From contig NZ_JACHZQ010000011.1 of the NCBI RefSeq assembly GCF_014193655.1, positions 42,658 to 106,657 on the forward strand: 64,000 bases of DNA, given 5' to 3'. Of this stretch, positions 1 to 8,123 are shown piece by piece. The notes beneath the pieces were generated by a model. It worked only from the letters and a program-made list of their open reading frames with translations, searched no databases and had not been told where the DNA came from. Both the position numbers and the translations under genes were made by a program. Numbering within the stretch: position 1 is the first letter of the stretch; each line of letters opens with the position of its first letter. Origin of the DNA: Rhizobium sp. BK313 (GTDB lineage: Bacteria > Pseudomonadota > Alphaproteobacteria > Rhizobiales > Rhizobiaceae).

Positions 1-511
1 CACCCTCGCCAAGAAGGTCACAGATATCGAGCGCCTGTTCCAGCGTGTTTACGCAGGCACGGTCGGCGGCATACATCGGGTGTAACGGCTCGATCGCCAG
101 CGGAATGCCAGCACTGCGCGCATGCGGCAGGATCGCCGCAATGCCGTCCGACACCATTTCGCGAGCGTGAGCGATATCCTTCGAACTCTTGGGCAGGCCG
201 CCAACAACGAGCACGAGGCAATCAGCATTCAGCGCCGCCGCTTCATCGATCGCCCGCCTGTTGTCATCGATCGCTGCTTTCAGGCCCTCGGGGTCGGCCG
301 CCGGGAACATGCCGCCACGGCAAAGGCCGGTGACCTTCAGCCTGTTATCGGCAACGATCCTTGCTGCTTCCGCCAAGCCGATCGCGTGTACCTGGTCGCG
401 CCAGGGAGCGATCGCGACAATATCCTGCTTCAGGCAGGCTTCGACCGCCTGGCGCATGTCATATTGCTGGCGCACGGTCGCAAGATTGATGGAAAGGCCT
501 GATATAGCCAT
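1..511 (-). CDS. Sugar phosphate isomerase/epimerase, C-terminus cut by window edge
   Basis: The reverse strand reads from an ATG at 511 (MAISGLSINLATV) with GGGAGG just upstream, and stays open to the window edge, giving about 170 residues. The pattern (MFPAADPEG, DCLVLVVGGLPK, PLAIEPLHPMYAADRA) is that of the xylose-isomerase-like TIM-barrel family, which includes inositol-pathway, tagatose/psicose and 3-keto-sugar isomerases; the Glu of AIEPLHP matches a metal-binding barrel strand. It lies 30 bp downstream of the DUF993 gene and should share its transcript. The family is clear from sequence; the substrate is not. The missing C-terminus prevents finer placement. Confidence 0.85.
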   Translation of the reverse strand, partial: MAISGLSINLATVRQQYDMRQAVEACLKQDIVAIAPWRDQVHAIGLAEAARIVADNRLKVTGLCRGGMFPAADPEGLKAAIDDNRRAIDEAAALNADCLVLVVGGLPKSSKDIAHAREMVSDGIAAILPHARSAGIPLAIEPLHPMYAADRACVNTLEQALDICDLLGEG

Positions 512-541
512 TCTGATGATCCTCCCAGATCCTGCTTTCGA

Positions 542-1717
542 TTAGGCGACACCGACCGTGGCAAGGATCGTCTTCATCCGCCGCACAGCGAGATCGGGGT
601 CTCTCAGAACACGCGCCGCATCGGCGAGGCGAAACAGCTCCGACAAGTGTACGATGGAGCGCGTGCTCTGCTGGCCGCCCAGCATCTGGAAGTGGTCCTG
701 GAAGCCGTTGAGATAAGCGAGGAAGACCACACCGGTCTTGTAGAAGCGCGTCGGCGCCCTGAAGATATGCCGCGACAGCGGAACGGTCGGCGCCAGCATC
801 TGGTGGAAGGCGTCGAGATCGTTCTCGGCAAGCTTCGAGAGAGCGGCGCTCGCCGCCGGCGCAATCGCGTCGAAGATGCCAAGCAGCGCATGCGAATATC
901 CCTGTTTATCCCCCGCGATCAGTTCGGCATAATTGAAATCATCGCCGGTATACATTTTGACCGCTGGATCGAGACGACGGCGCATGACGATCTCTTTTTC
1001 CGCCGACAACAGCGAGATCTTGACGCCATCCACCTTGGCGGCGTTGTCGTTGATGATCGCGACCGCCGTATCCATCGCGTGCATATCGTCGGACGAACCC
1101 CAATAACCGGCCAGCGCCGGATCGAACATCGAGCCAAGCCAGTGGATGATTACCGGTTGTTGGACCTGCCCGAGGATGCGGTTATAAACAAGGACGTAGT
1201 CGTCCGGGCTTTTTGCGGCCGCGGCAAGCGCGCGGCTCGCCATCAGGATGATGCGCCCGCCCTGGCCTTCGACGAAGGCGACCTGCTCCTCATAAGCGCG
1301 AATGACGTCATCGATGGTGACGTCGGGACCGGGTGCCAGATGATCGGTGCCGGCGCCATAGGCGATCAACGAATCCGAGCGATTGCGGGCGGCCGATTGC
1401 GCGTGCGTGATCAGCTCCTTGGCGCCGGTCCAGTCGAGGCCCATGCCGCGCTGTGCCGTGTCCATGGCTTCCGCCACGCCGAAACCGAGATCCCAGAGAT
1501 ATTCGCGAAAAGCAATCGTCCGTTCCCAATCGATGTTGCGGTCGAGCCAAGGATCGTTGTTGGCTAGCGGATCGACAACGACATGGGCAGCCGCATAGGC
1601 AACGCGGTTGAAACGATGGCCGCCCGCCGGGCGCTCCGGAGGACTAAGCGGCGTATTAGCGACGGTGAATTCGGCGAGCTTGCCATCGGTCCCGGGCAAA
1701 CGAAGGGTCTTCGTCAT
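542..1717 (-). CDS. DUF993 family protein (dihydrodipicolinate synthase-like TIM barrel)
   Basis: 391 residues starting MTKTLRLPGTDGKL. The ATG at 1717 is preceded by AGGAGG at ideal spacing, so longer readings upstream are not used. The sequence matches DUF993, a branch of the DapA/N-acetylneuraminate lyase superfamily, with barrel strands such as GRIILMASRALA, QQPVIIHWLG and VDGVKISLLSAEKE; the Lys of VKISL sits where DapA enzymes carry the Schiff-base lysine. A retro-aldol or dehydratase step on a keto-sugar is a reasonable inference but has not been shown. It sits 13 bp after the Gfo/Idh gene and 30 bp before the isomerase gene, so the three form one operon. Confidence 0.85.
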   Translation of the reverse strand: MTKTLRLPGTDGKLAEFTVANTPLSPPERPAGGHRFNRVAYAAAHVVVDPLANNDPWLDRNIDWERTIAFREYLWDLGFGVAEAMDTAQRGMGLDWTGAKELITHAQSAARNRSDSLIAYGAGTDHLAPGPDVTIDDVIRAYEEQVAFVEGQGGRIILMASRALAAAAKSPDDYVLVYNRILGQVQQPVIIHWLGSMFDPALAGYWGSSDDMHAMDTAVAIINDNAAKVDGVKISLLSAEKEIVMRRRLDPAVKMYTGDDFNYAELIAGDKQGYSHALLGIFDAIAPAASAALSKLAENDLDAFHQMLAPTVPLSRHIFRAPTRFYKTGVVFLAYLNGFQDHFQMLGGQQSTRSIVHLSELFRLADAARVLRDPDLAVRRMKTILATVGVA

Positions 1718-1730
1718 TGTCTTAAACCTC

Positions 1731-2888
1731 CTAGTGAGCGGAAAGCGAGGGAACGTCGACCCAGCGGCGCTCCGCCCAGCTCCTTTGAGCGAGCTCGGCG
1801 AGTTGAACGCCCTTGGCGCCCTCGCGCAAGGTGAATTTCCACGGTGCATCCTCGACGACATGCCGCAGGAAATCCTCCCATTGCACCTTGAAGCCATTGT
1901 CGAAGGTCTGCGTGTCCGGCACCTCGTCCCAGGTATCGAAGAAATTGATCGGCTGCGGCTGATCCGGATTCCAGACCGGCTTCGGCGTATTGACGCGATG
2001 CTGCGTCCAGCAGCGCATCAGCCCGCAGACTGCCGAACCCTGCGTGCCGTCTACCTGGAAAGTGACGAGATCGTCGCGGCGCACGCGCACGGCCCAGGAG
2101 GAATTGATCTGTGCAACCACGCCGCCGTCGAGCTCGAACGTGGCATAAGCAGCATCGTCGGCATCGGCGACATAAGTCTTGCCGTTTTCATCGACGCGGC
2201 TCGGAATATGCGTCGCGCCGTAGCAGCTCACGGCTTTGACCTCGCCGAAAAGATTGTCGAGCACATAGCGCCAATGCGGCAGCATATCGAGGATCATCCC
2301 GCCGCCATCGGCCTTGCGGTAGTTCCAAGAGGGACGCTGCGCCTTCACACCCCAATCGCCTTCGAAAACCCAATAGCCGAACTCGCCGCGCACGGAGAGA
2401 ATCTTGCCGAAGAAACCGCTGTCGCGCAGCATGGCGATCTTGCGCAGGCCCGGCAGATAAAGCTTGTCCTGCACGACGCCGTTCTTGACGCCACGACGCT
2501 CGGCCGAGCTTGCGACGGACAACGCTTCATCCAGCGTCTCGGAAATCGGCTTCTCGCAATAGACATGTTTGCCGGCCGCGATGGCTCTCTCCAGCAGGGA
2601 GACGCGCATCTGCGTCGAGCCGGCATCGAAGAAGATCGTGTTGTTGGGATCGGCGAGAGCGCTGTCGAGATCGGTAGTTGTCTTGGCGACGCCATGCTTG
2701 CGTGCGATTTCCTCGATCTTCTCGGCGTTGCGGCCGACCAGGATCGGGTCCGGCATCAATCGGTCGCCACTGGCGAGCAACACCCCGCCTTGGTCGCGGA
2801 TTGCCAGGATCGAACGCACGAGATGCTGATTATAACCCATGCGGCCGGTGATGCCATGCATGATGATGCCGATCGGCTTCGTCACCAT
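1731..2888 (-). CDS. Gfo/Idh/MocA family oxidoreductase
   Basis: 385 residues. The N-terminus (IGIIMHGITGRMGYNQH) is a Rossmann nucleotide-binding fold, followed by the family signature HVYCEKPISET near residue 115 (EKP motif) and a C-terminal alpha/beta dimerisation domain (GGGMILDMLPHWRYVLDN). Members oxidise or epimerise sugars and polyols with NAD(P). The ATG at 2888 follows GGGAGGAGGGAG. First gene of the reverse-strand operon with the DUF993 and isomerase genes. The combination suggests oxidation of a cyclic sugar or polyol followed by isomerisation and C-C cleavage; this is inference, and an oxidative glycoside route is equally possible. Confidence 0.9.
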   Translation of the reverse strand: MVTKPIGIIMHGITGRMGYNQHLVRSILAIRDQGGVLLASGDRLMPDPILVGRNAEKIEEIARKHGVAKTTTDLDSALADPNNTIFFDAGSTQMRVSLLERAIAAGKHVYCEKPISETLDEALSVASSAERRGVKNGVVQDKLYLPGLRKIAMLRDSGFFGKILSVRGEFGYWVFEGDWGVKAQRPSWNYRKADGGGMILDMLPHWRYVLDNLFGEVKAVSCYGATHIPSRVDENGKTYVADADDAAYATFELDGGVVAQINSSWAVRVRRDDLVTFQVDGTQGSAVCGLMRCWTQHRVNTPKPVWNPDQPQPINFFDTWDEVPDTQTFDNGFKVQWEDFLRHVVEDAPWKFTLREGAKGVQLAELAQRSWAERRWVDVPSLSAH

Positions 2889-2907
2889 ATCTCCCTCCTC
2901 CCGTAAA

Positions 2908-2921
2908 TAACTATATAGTTA
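2908..2921. promoter_or_regulatory. Palindromic operator TAACTATATAGTTA, probably for the TetR regulator
   Basis: A perfect 14-bp palindrome lies 20 bp upstream of the Gfo/Idh start codon. Nearly the same sequence recurs at 3843-3856 upstream of the TetR gene. A shared AT-rich palindrome at both transcription units, next to a TetR gene, is the usual arrangement of an autoregulated repressor and its target operon. Binding is inferred. Confidence 0.6.
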
Positions 2922-3017
2922 CATAACTGACACGGCGACGCAGTCCTGTCAACGGCCATCATCGAAGGGCGTAGCGGCGACTGCGCGGATTCGGTGGGAT
3001 TTGGAGGAGTTCTGTGC

Positions 3018-3737
3018 TTAAGGACGCAAATAGGCGAAGATGACGTCGACGATATGCTCGCCCCAGGCGTCGATCTCCGACTTGTCGGAGAGGTTCCGCC
3101 GGAAGATCGTCGACAGCGTCCAGCGGTTCGTCAGGAAGAAAGACCCAAGGGCAGCGATGCTCATGTAGATCTTGACCGGATCGCAACCCGGACGAAAGTC
3201 ACCCGCCGCAGCGCCGCGGTCCAGCAAACCGGAAATCTCGGCGACCAAGGGCGAATGCAGCTCGAAAATTCGGGCCGACCGCTTCAAAAAGCGGGCCTTA
3301 TGCAGGTTTTCGGTGCTGAGAATGCCGAGGAACTCCGGATGGTCCAGGAAATATTTCCATGTGAAAACAACAAGCTCCCGCATGCCCTCGGTGGGGGTGC
3401 GGTGCGAGAGATCGAGCCTTGCCTCCGCTGAACGAATGGCGACGTAGCTGCCCTCGAGGACAGCGACATAAAGTGCGTCCTTGCCGCCGAAATAGTGATA
3501 GAGCATGCGCTTGTTGATCTTGGCACGTTCGGCGATAGCGTCGACGCGGGCACCACCGTAACCGCGCTCGGCAAATTCCTTGGTCGCCGCAGCTAGGATC
3601 GCCTTGCTTGTGCGCTCCGCATCCCTGAGGCGCGGTCGCTCGGCGGGTGCACCCGATACCGCTTGATCGGCGGTCTCGGCCTCCGTTTCAACCTCTGGGC
3701 TCTTCGATCGGCTCTTTGTGACTTTGGCTTCGGTCAT
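3018..3737 (-). CDS. TetR/AcrR family transcriptional regulator
   Basis: 239 residues starting MTEAKVTKSRSKS; the ATG at 3737 has GGGAG upstream and was preferred over an in-frame ATG at 3791, which lacks one. A charged, disordered leader of about 50 residues precedes the TetR helix-turn-helix (AILAAATKEFAERGYGGARV through INKRMLYHYFGGKDALY). The C-terminal ligand domain has the form seen in the TetR_C_6/BetI-like group (HPEFLGILSTEN). It is upstream of, and co-oriented with, the Gfo/Idh-DUF993-isomerase operon but separated by 129 bp holding a palindrome, so it probably represses that operon and itself. The inducer is unknown. Confidence 0.9.
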   Translation of the reverse strand: MTEAKVTKSRSKSPEVETEAETADQAVSGAPAERPRLRDAERTSKAILAAATKEFAERGYGGARVDAIAERAKINKRMLYHYFGGKDALYVAVLEGSYVAIRSAEARLDLSHRTPTEGMRELVVFTWKYFLDHPEFLGILSTENLHKARFLKRSARIFELHSPLVAEISGLLDRGAAAGDFRPGCDPVKIYMSIAALGSFFLTNRWTLSTIFRRNLSDKSEIDAWGEHIVDVIFAYLRP

Positions 3738-3842
3738 CGCGACTCCCGGCTGCACTTGGCAAGGCCGATGCGGCCTCCTAGCTGCCGACAAGTAACCGAT
3801 CGTGGCACAAGTTGACAGGCCCTCAAAAATCGAGGGGCGTAG

Positions 3843-3856
3843 TAACTATATGGTTA
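3843..3856. promoter_or_regulatory. Second TetR-type operator, TAACTATATGGTTA
   Basis: A near-perfect 14-bp palindrome (one mismatched pair) about 105 bp upstream of the TetR start. It differs from the site at 2908-2921 at a single position. It is the likely autoregulatory operator; the 130-bp region between 3857 and the VOC gene stop shows nothing else. Confidence 0.5.
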
Positions 3857-3988
3857 TATAAAACTTGGCGATTGGCAATAGGAGTTCAGCGCAAGCTCGA
3901 AGCGCCGCATTGGTGACAGATCATGCTTTCGTGCAGGGTGGGCGAGCGAAGCGGGTGATTTTCAACGGCTTCGCAGGCCCGCCCCTAC

Positions 3989-4618
3989 TTACAGCGGCAG
4001 TTCCTCGCCGGCTTGTTCTCGAACCATGTATTCGGCGTACCAGTCCGGCCAGTTTTCATCGCGTTGGCCCCCGGTTCGCTTCTCGTGTTCGCCATGCGCC
4101 TCCGCCGCCCGCCGGAGCGCGGCCGCAAGCTCGGTCGACGAGGTGAATGACGTGACATTCGCGTCCACGCGGCCGGGTAACCGGGCTGTAACTTCCTGAA
4201 GCAGCCAGACGTTGCCATCGGGGTCGCTGAATGAGGCGAGCGAGGCGTAACTCCGGCGCTCGGGATCCGGACCGCTCACACGGCCCGGCCCCTCGCCGCG
4301 GTGGAATATCTCGCTGACCTCGACGCCGCGCTTGGCGAGCTCAGCATGGGCCATTTCGATATCGGATACGACGAGAAAGAGGCTCGAGGTTTCCCCCAAA
4401 TGGATCGAGCATGGCGAGCCAGGAGGCGTGAACTGGACGGCGCGAGATCCGTCCTTTCGAAGAAAGTCTGCATCTAGCCGCCAGCCGAGGTCTCCGTAAA
4501 AACGCTTGGCGCGGCCGACGTCTGCGACGGGGAGGACGGCGACCTCAAGCTTCAGCGCGACCGTTGGTGTTGTCGAGGTCTCGCTCGCCGTTGTGCTTTG
4601 TACCTGAATGTTGCTCAT
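3989..4618 (-). CDS. VOC (glyoxalase/bleomycin-resistance) family protein
   Basis: 209 residues. Residues about 20-145 form a vicinal-oxygen-chelate fold: LEVAVLPVADVGRAKRFYGD at the start of the first beta-alpha-beta module and FSDPDGNVWLLQEV at the end of the second. The last 60 residues are a helical tail (TELAAALRRAAEAHGEHEKR, then WPDWYAEYMVREQAG) that some rhizobial VOC proteins also carry; its role is unknown. Such proteins bind a metal and act on small electrophiles or confer tolerance, but the reaction cannot be told from sequence. Stands alone; the 248 bp upstream to the next gene hold no convincing gene. Confidence 0.85.
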   Translation of the reverse strand: MSNIQVQSTTASETSTTPTVALKLEVAVLPVADVGRAKRFYGDLGWRLDADFLRKDGSRAVQFTPPGSPCSIHLGETSSLFLVVSDIEMAHAELAKRGVEVSEIFHRGEGPGRVSGPDPERRSYASLASFSDPDGNVWLLQEVTARLPGRVDANVTSFTSSTELAAALRRAAEAHGEHEKRTGGQRDENWPDWYAEYMVREQAGEELPL

Positions 4619-4866
4619 GCGGGGCTCCCTACGTTTAGAGGTTCAAGACAAAGTTGGAGATTATGAAACTGCACGAGTACCGATGACGCAGCACGATGGT
4701 TCGGCCGACCGCATAGATGGCCAAGTATTGATTTAGGCGACATGGCGGCCTTGGCCAGAGGGGTGGCGACTCCAAGCTGACCATCGGACACTCGTCGCCA
4801 AGGTACCTTGCTTTCAACGCCGGCTCAGCCCAAGAGAACAAGAACTATTCAACACCGGGCGGCTTC

Positions 4867-6075
4867 ATGGCACGAAAACAGATCGCGATCATCGGGGGCG
4901 GCCCTGCAGGCCTGATGGCAGGCGAAGTGCTGTCGCTCTCCGGCCATCAAGTCACCGTCTACGACAGCATGCCAACGGTCGCCCGCAAATTCCTGCTGGC
5001 GGGAAAATCCGGGCTCAACATTACCCATTCCGAGGATTACGCCCGTTTCGCCAATCGCTTCGGCCCGGCCTCCGAACGCCTGCGTCCTGCCCTCGACGCC
5101 TTCACGCCCAACGATATCAGAGCCTGGGCGGCGGGGCTTGGCACGGAGACATTCACTGGCTCCTCGGGCCGCGTCTTTCCAAAGGTCATGAAGGCCTCGC
5201 CGCTGCTGCGCGCTTGGCTCGGCAGGCTGGAGGCGCAAGGCGTCAAGGTTTTGACTCGGCATCGCTGGTCTGGTTTTGCTGAAGGCGGCTTCGCCTTCAA
5301 GACGCCTGAGGGGCGGACGATCATTCGATGCGATGCAGCCCTGCTTGCGCTCGGCGGAGCGAGTTATCCCCGGCTCGGTTCGGATGCCGGTTGGATCACC
5401 TGGCTTCGGGATGGAGGGGTCGACATCAGCGACTTCCAGCCCGCCAATTGTGGATTCGATGTCGCTTGGAGCGCAGTTTTCGCGGAGCGTTTCGCCGGCG
5501 TGCCGTTAAAGGCGGTGACGGCGACGTCTGACGCCGGCACCTTCCCCGGGGAATTCGTCATTTCCCGACACGGTATCGAGGGCAGCCTCGTCTATGCTCA
5601 TGCCGCCAGCCTGCGTGACCGGCTTGCAAGCGACGGGAATGCCGCACTTGTAGTCGATCTCGCACCCGGGAGGACAGAGGAACGGCTGTCGCGCGATCTG
5701 GCGCGGCAGGACATGAAAGCCAGCCTCTCCAATCGCCTCCGCAAAGGTGCCGGAATTGAAGGCGTCAAGACGGCTCTGCTGCGAGAACTCGTTCCGCCCG
5801 CGACTCTGACAGACCCTGAAGGGCTATCGCGGCTGATCAAAGCCCTGCCGATCCCGCTCGTGAGGCCTCGGCCCATCACTGAAGCCATATCATCAGCCGG
5901 CGGCATCCGCTGGAGCGGTGTCGACGACGGATATATGCTGAAGGCCCTGCCCAGCGTGTTCGTCGCCGGAGAGATGATAGATTGGGAAGCCCCGACCGGC
6001 GGCTATCTTCTCACGGCCTGTTTCGCCACCGGACGCGCTGCAGCGAAAGGAATAGAGGCCTGGCTGCAGCGGTGA
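4867..6075 (+). CDS. TIGR03862-type NAD(P)/FAD-dependent flavoprotein (HI0933/BaiN-like)
   Basis: 402 residues. The N-terminus carries an FAD-binding Rossmann motif (IAIIGGGPAGLMAGEVL), followed by KFLLAGKSGLNITHSED, characteristic of HI0933-like flavoproteins. A GGASYPRLGSDAGW segment lies mid-protein, and the C-terminal FAD contact reads VFVAGEMIDWEAPTGGYLL. The length fits the TIGR03862 group. The family is well recognised, but its physiological substrate is not settled. Single gene, converging with the epimerase gene 18 bp beyond its stop. Confidence 0.88.
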   Translation: MARKQIAIIGGGPAGLMAGEVLSLSGHQVTVYDSMPTVARKFLLAGKSGLNITHSEDYARFANRFGPASERLRPALDAFTPNDIRAWAAGLGTETFTGSSGRVFPKVMKASPLLRAWLGRLEAQGVKVLTRHRWSGFAEGGFAFKTPEGRTIIRCDAALLALGGASYPRLGSDAGWITWLRDGGVDISDFQPANCGFDVAWSAVFAERFAGVPLKAVTATSDAGTFPGEFVISRHGIEGSLVYAHAASLRDRLASDGNAALVVDLAPGRTEERLSRDLARQDMKASLSNRLRKGAGIEGVKTALLRELVPPATLTDPEGLSRLIKALPIPLVRPRPITEAISSAGGIRWSGVDDGYMLKALPSVFVAGEMIDWEAPTGGYLLTACFATGRAAAKGIEAWLQR

Positions 6076-6093
6076 AGGGTTCCTACCTCCCCC

Positions 6094-7047
6094 TCACCCA
6101 ATCCGCCCGTTCGCCATCAACCACGCCACGGACTCCTGCACAGCCTGCAGCGACGTGTAGCGCGGCGCATAGCCGAGAAGCCGCTCGGCCTTGGCGATCG
6201 AGCAATTCGGGCTGCGGGCGACATGTTCCCACGTTGCCTTGGCGTCCTCCGGCGTCTCGCCCTCGGCCCATTTGTCATAGGGAAGAAATTCCAGCTTCGG
6301 CTCATGACCGAACCAGCGCGACATCGCCTCGGCATAGCCTCTAAGCGTCAGTGCACCGCCCGATACAGCATGGAAGCTCTCGCCAGTCGAGGCGCGCCAA
6401 TTGGCGATCGCGCCCATGAACATCTGGGCGACATCGTCGGCATGAACATGATGAACCGTCTCCAGGCCGAAATTCGGCAGCAGGAGCGTTTCACCCCGCG
6501 CAAGCGTCGAAAACGCCGCGAGGTTGAAATGGCCCGCCGGATTGAGCGGCGCCCAACCGGGGCCGACGATATGACCGGGATGGATCAGCGTCGCCGGAAA
6601 AGCCTTGGTGCGCGCCTCTGCTAACAAATAGCTTTCTATCGCGGCTTTCTGCGTTCCGTATTCACCGAACGGCCGCTTCGGCGTTTCCTCGAGCGTCGGC
6701 ACGACGGTGGAAAAACCGTGCGTCCAGATCGTGCCTGTATGGAGAAAATGGCCGACATGGCCGGAGAGAGCTTCAGTGAGATGCTTGGCGCTCTCCAGGG
6801 TGAAGCAAATCATATCGATGATGATATCGGCATTCAGCGCCCGGATCGCCGGCCCGAAACTGCCGTCCTTTTCCATCGCCGCGCGATCCATCGTCAATTG
6901 CTCGACGGCATCCCATGCCCGGTTGGGCGAATAGGGCTTTGCCTGGCCGCGGCTGACCGTCACTACCTCATGCCCAGCCTCTACCAACCGTGGTACAAGA
7001 TAAGTGCCGACGTGGCCCGTCGCTCCTATGACCAATACGCGCGTCAT
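6094..7047 (-). CDS. NAD-dependent epimerase/dehydratase family protein
   Basis: 317 residues. An extended short-chain dehydrogenase: NAD motif VLVIGATGHVGTYL at residues 4-17, a Tyr/Lys pair in EYGTQKAAIE and a C-terminal substrate region ending LGYAPRYTSLQAVQESVAWL. Such enzymes act on nucleotide sugars or sugar lactones; no gene beside it fixes the substrate. A 16-nt inverted repeat lies 63 bp upstream of the start. Confidence 0.87.
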   Translation of the reverse strand: MTRVLVIGATGHVGTYLVPRLVEAGHEVVTVSRGQAKPYSPNRAWDAVEQLTMDRAAMEKDGSFGPAIRALNADIIIDMICFTLESAKHLTEALSGHVGHFLHTGTIWTHGFSTVVPTLEETPKRPFGEYGTQKAAIESYLLAEARTKAFPATLIHPGHIVGPGWAPLNPAGHFNLAAFSTLARGETLLLPNFGLETVHHVHADDVAQMFMGAIANWRASTGESFHAVSGGALTLRGYAEAMSRWFGHEPKLEFLPYDKWAEGETPEDAKATWEHVARSPNCSIAKAERLLGYAPRYTSLQAVQESVAWLMANGRIG

Positions 7048-7110
7048 GATGTCCTCCCAGGGATATTTTCAAAATCGGATGATGCCGGAATCCGGAGTGA
7101 AGAGAATGAT

Positions 7111-7126
7111 CTCCTAAGAATAGGAG
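7111..7126. promoter_or_regulatory. Inverted repeat CTCCTA-AGAA-TAGGAG
   Basis: A perfect 6-bp dyad with a 4-nt centre between the GntR gene (ends 7178) and the epimerase gene (starts 7047), both on the reverse strand. It could end GntR transcripts or act as an operator for the epimerase gene. The following reverse-strand sequence is only mildly T-rich, so neither reading is firm. Confidence 0.3.
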
Positions 7127-7177
7127 CATAGGCCGCCTTGTCATCCCCAATCGGAAGAGGACAGGATTTTTTTGAAG

Positions 7178-7939
7178 CTAGACGCTCCTGCGCAACTTTG
7201 ATGGCTCACGCTCGCCGTCCTCGTCCTCGGACCTGATATAGACCTGCAGCGTATAGCCGATATGCTCGGTCATCAGCACTCTGGCGCGCTCGATATCGCG
7301 ATCGAGCGCCGCCTCCATCAGCGCCGTATGGTGCTCGATCGCCATCGCATCGCGCAAGGCGGCAACGGCTTTTTCATAACCGCTCTTCAGCCCGGCGGCG
7401 GCCCGTTGCGTCGGAGCCAGACCGAGAAAACGATGATGACGGCGAAGTTGGTCGGAAATCGTACCCTGAAAGCGCAGGAGCCAGCTCGATGTCGCGGCGC
7501 TCAAGAGAGCGGCATGAAATGCCGTATGCTTTTCATCCCACTCGTCGGCCATTTCCTCGGAAGCGGCGTCGGGTACGATTTTGCAGCGCGAGAGGCGATA
7601 GTGCGCTGTCACCACAGCGGACTCCCAGACCGGCCCGCCCTTTTCGATCGCTTCCAGCAGCAGCGGCAGTTCGACAACCATCCGCGCCCGCATCAGGTCT
7701 TCCAGCTCCATACGGGAAACCGGAGCAACCGCAAAACCCCGATTGCTGATGGCCGTAACCAGCTTTTCGGCCTCCAGCCGCGACAAGGCTTCGCGTAGCG
7801 GAGTCCAGCCAACGCCATAGGCGTCCCGCAAGGCGCTGAGCTTCAACGATGCGCCCGGCCGGAGCCTCGTGTTGAGAATATCTCGCCGCAACAGCCAATA
7901 GGCTGCTTCCGTCTTCGTCAAAGGTTCCTTGTCCTGCAT
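7178..7939 (-). CDS. GntR/FCD family regulator, probable regulator of the kynurenine locus
   Basis: 253 residues. N-terminal winged helix of the GntR family (YWLLRRDILNTRLRPGASLK, then WTPLREALSRLEAEKLV), followed by a helical FCD ligand domain from about residue 90 with metal-binding-type positions (DEKHTAFHAALL, HHTALMEAALD, HIGYTLQVYIR). It is divergent from the ABC/kynU operon, with 184 bp between them holding three TATATA-cored sites. This arrangement suggests control of the operon and of itself, with kynurenine or a product as a possible effector; both are inference. Confidence 0.9.
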   Translation of the reverse strand: MQDKEPLTKTEAAYWLLRRDILNTRLRPGASLKLSALRDAYGVGWTPLREALSRLEAEKLVTAISNRGFAVAPVSRMELEDLMRARMVVELPLLLEAIEKGGPVWESAVVTAHYRLSRCKIVPDAASEEMADEWDEKHTAFHAALLSAATSSWLLRFQGTISDQLRRHHRFLGLAPTQRAAAGLKSGYEKAVAALRDAMAIEHHTALMEAALDRDIERARVLMTEHIGYTLQVYIRSEDEDGEREPSKLRRSV

Positions 7940-7970
7940 AGCGTCGTTCCCAGGTCGCCGAAGCTTGAGA

Positions 7971-8038
7971 TTATATATAAATCCAGCCTTTGGCGAAATT
8001 ATATATCAAACAGGTTGATGGGGCACATCATATATAGC
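7971..8038. promoter_or_regulatory. Three spaced TATATA-cored sites, candidate GntR operators
   Basis: Three 10-mers of the form TYATATATMD occur at 7971-7980 (TTATATATAA, perfect palindrome), 7999-8008 (TTATATATCA) and 8029-8038 (TCATATATAG). They are 28 and 30 bp apart, close to three helical turns, within the divergent GntR/ABC promoter region. Regular spacing in an otherwise GC-rich region supports a regulator-binding array; the protein is inferred from position. Confidence 0.55.
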
Positions 8039-8123
8039 AAATTGACAGGGACGCCGTAGCCGCTATGATCCCTGGCAACAAAGCTGAGAGGGCAAGGCTC
8101 TCTATAAAATCCGGGAGGAAATC

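Noticed and set aside
3782..3791. Upstream ATG for the TetR gene at 3791
   Set aside because: No ribosome site in front of it, whereas ATG 3737 has GGGAG and gives the usual start position.
4635..4841. 68-codon reverse frame between the VOC and flavoprotein genes
   Set aside because: No ribosome site, odd composition and no family resemblance.
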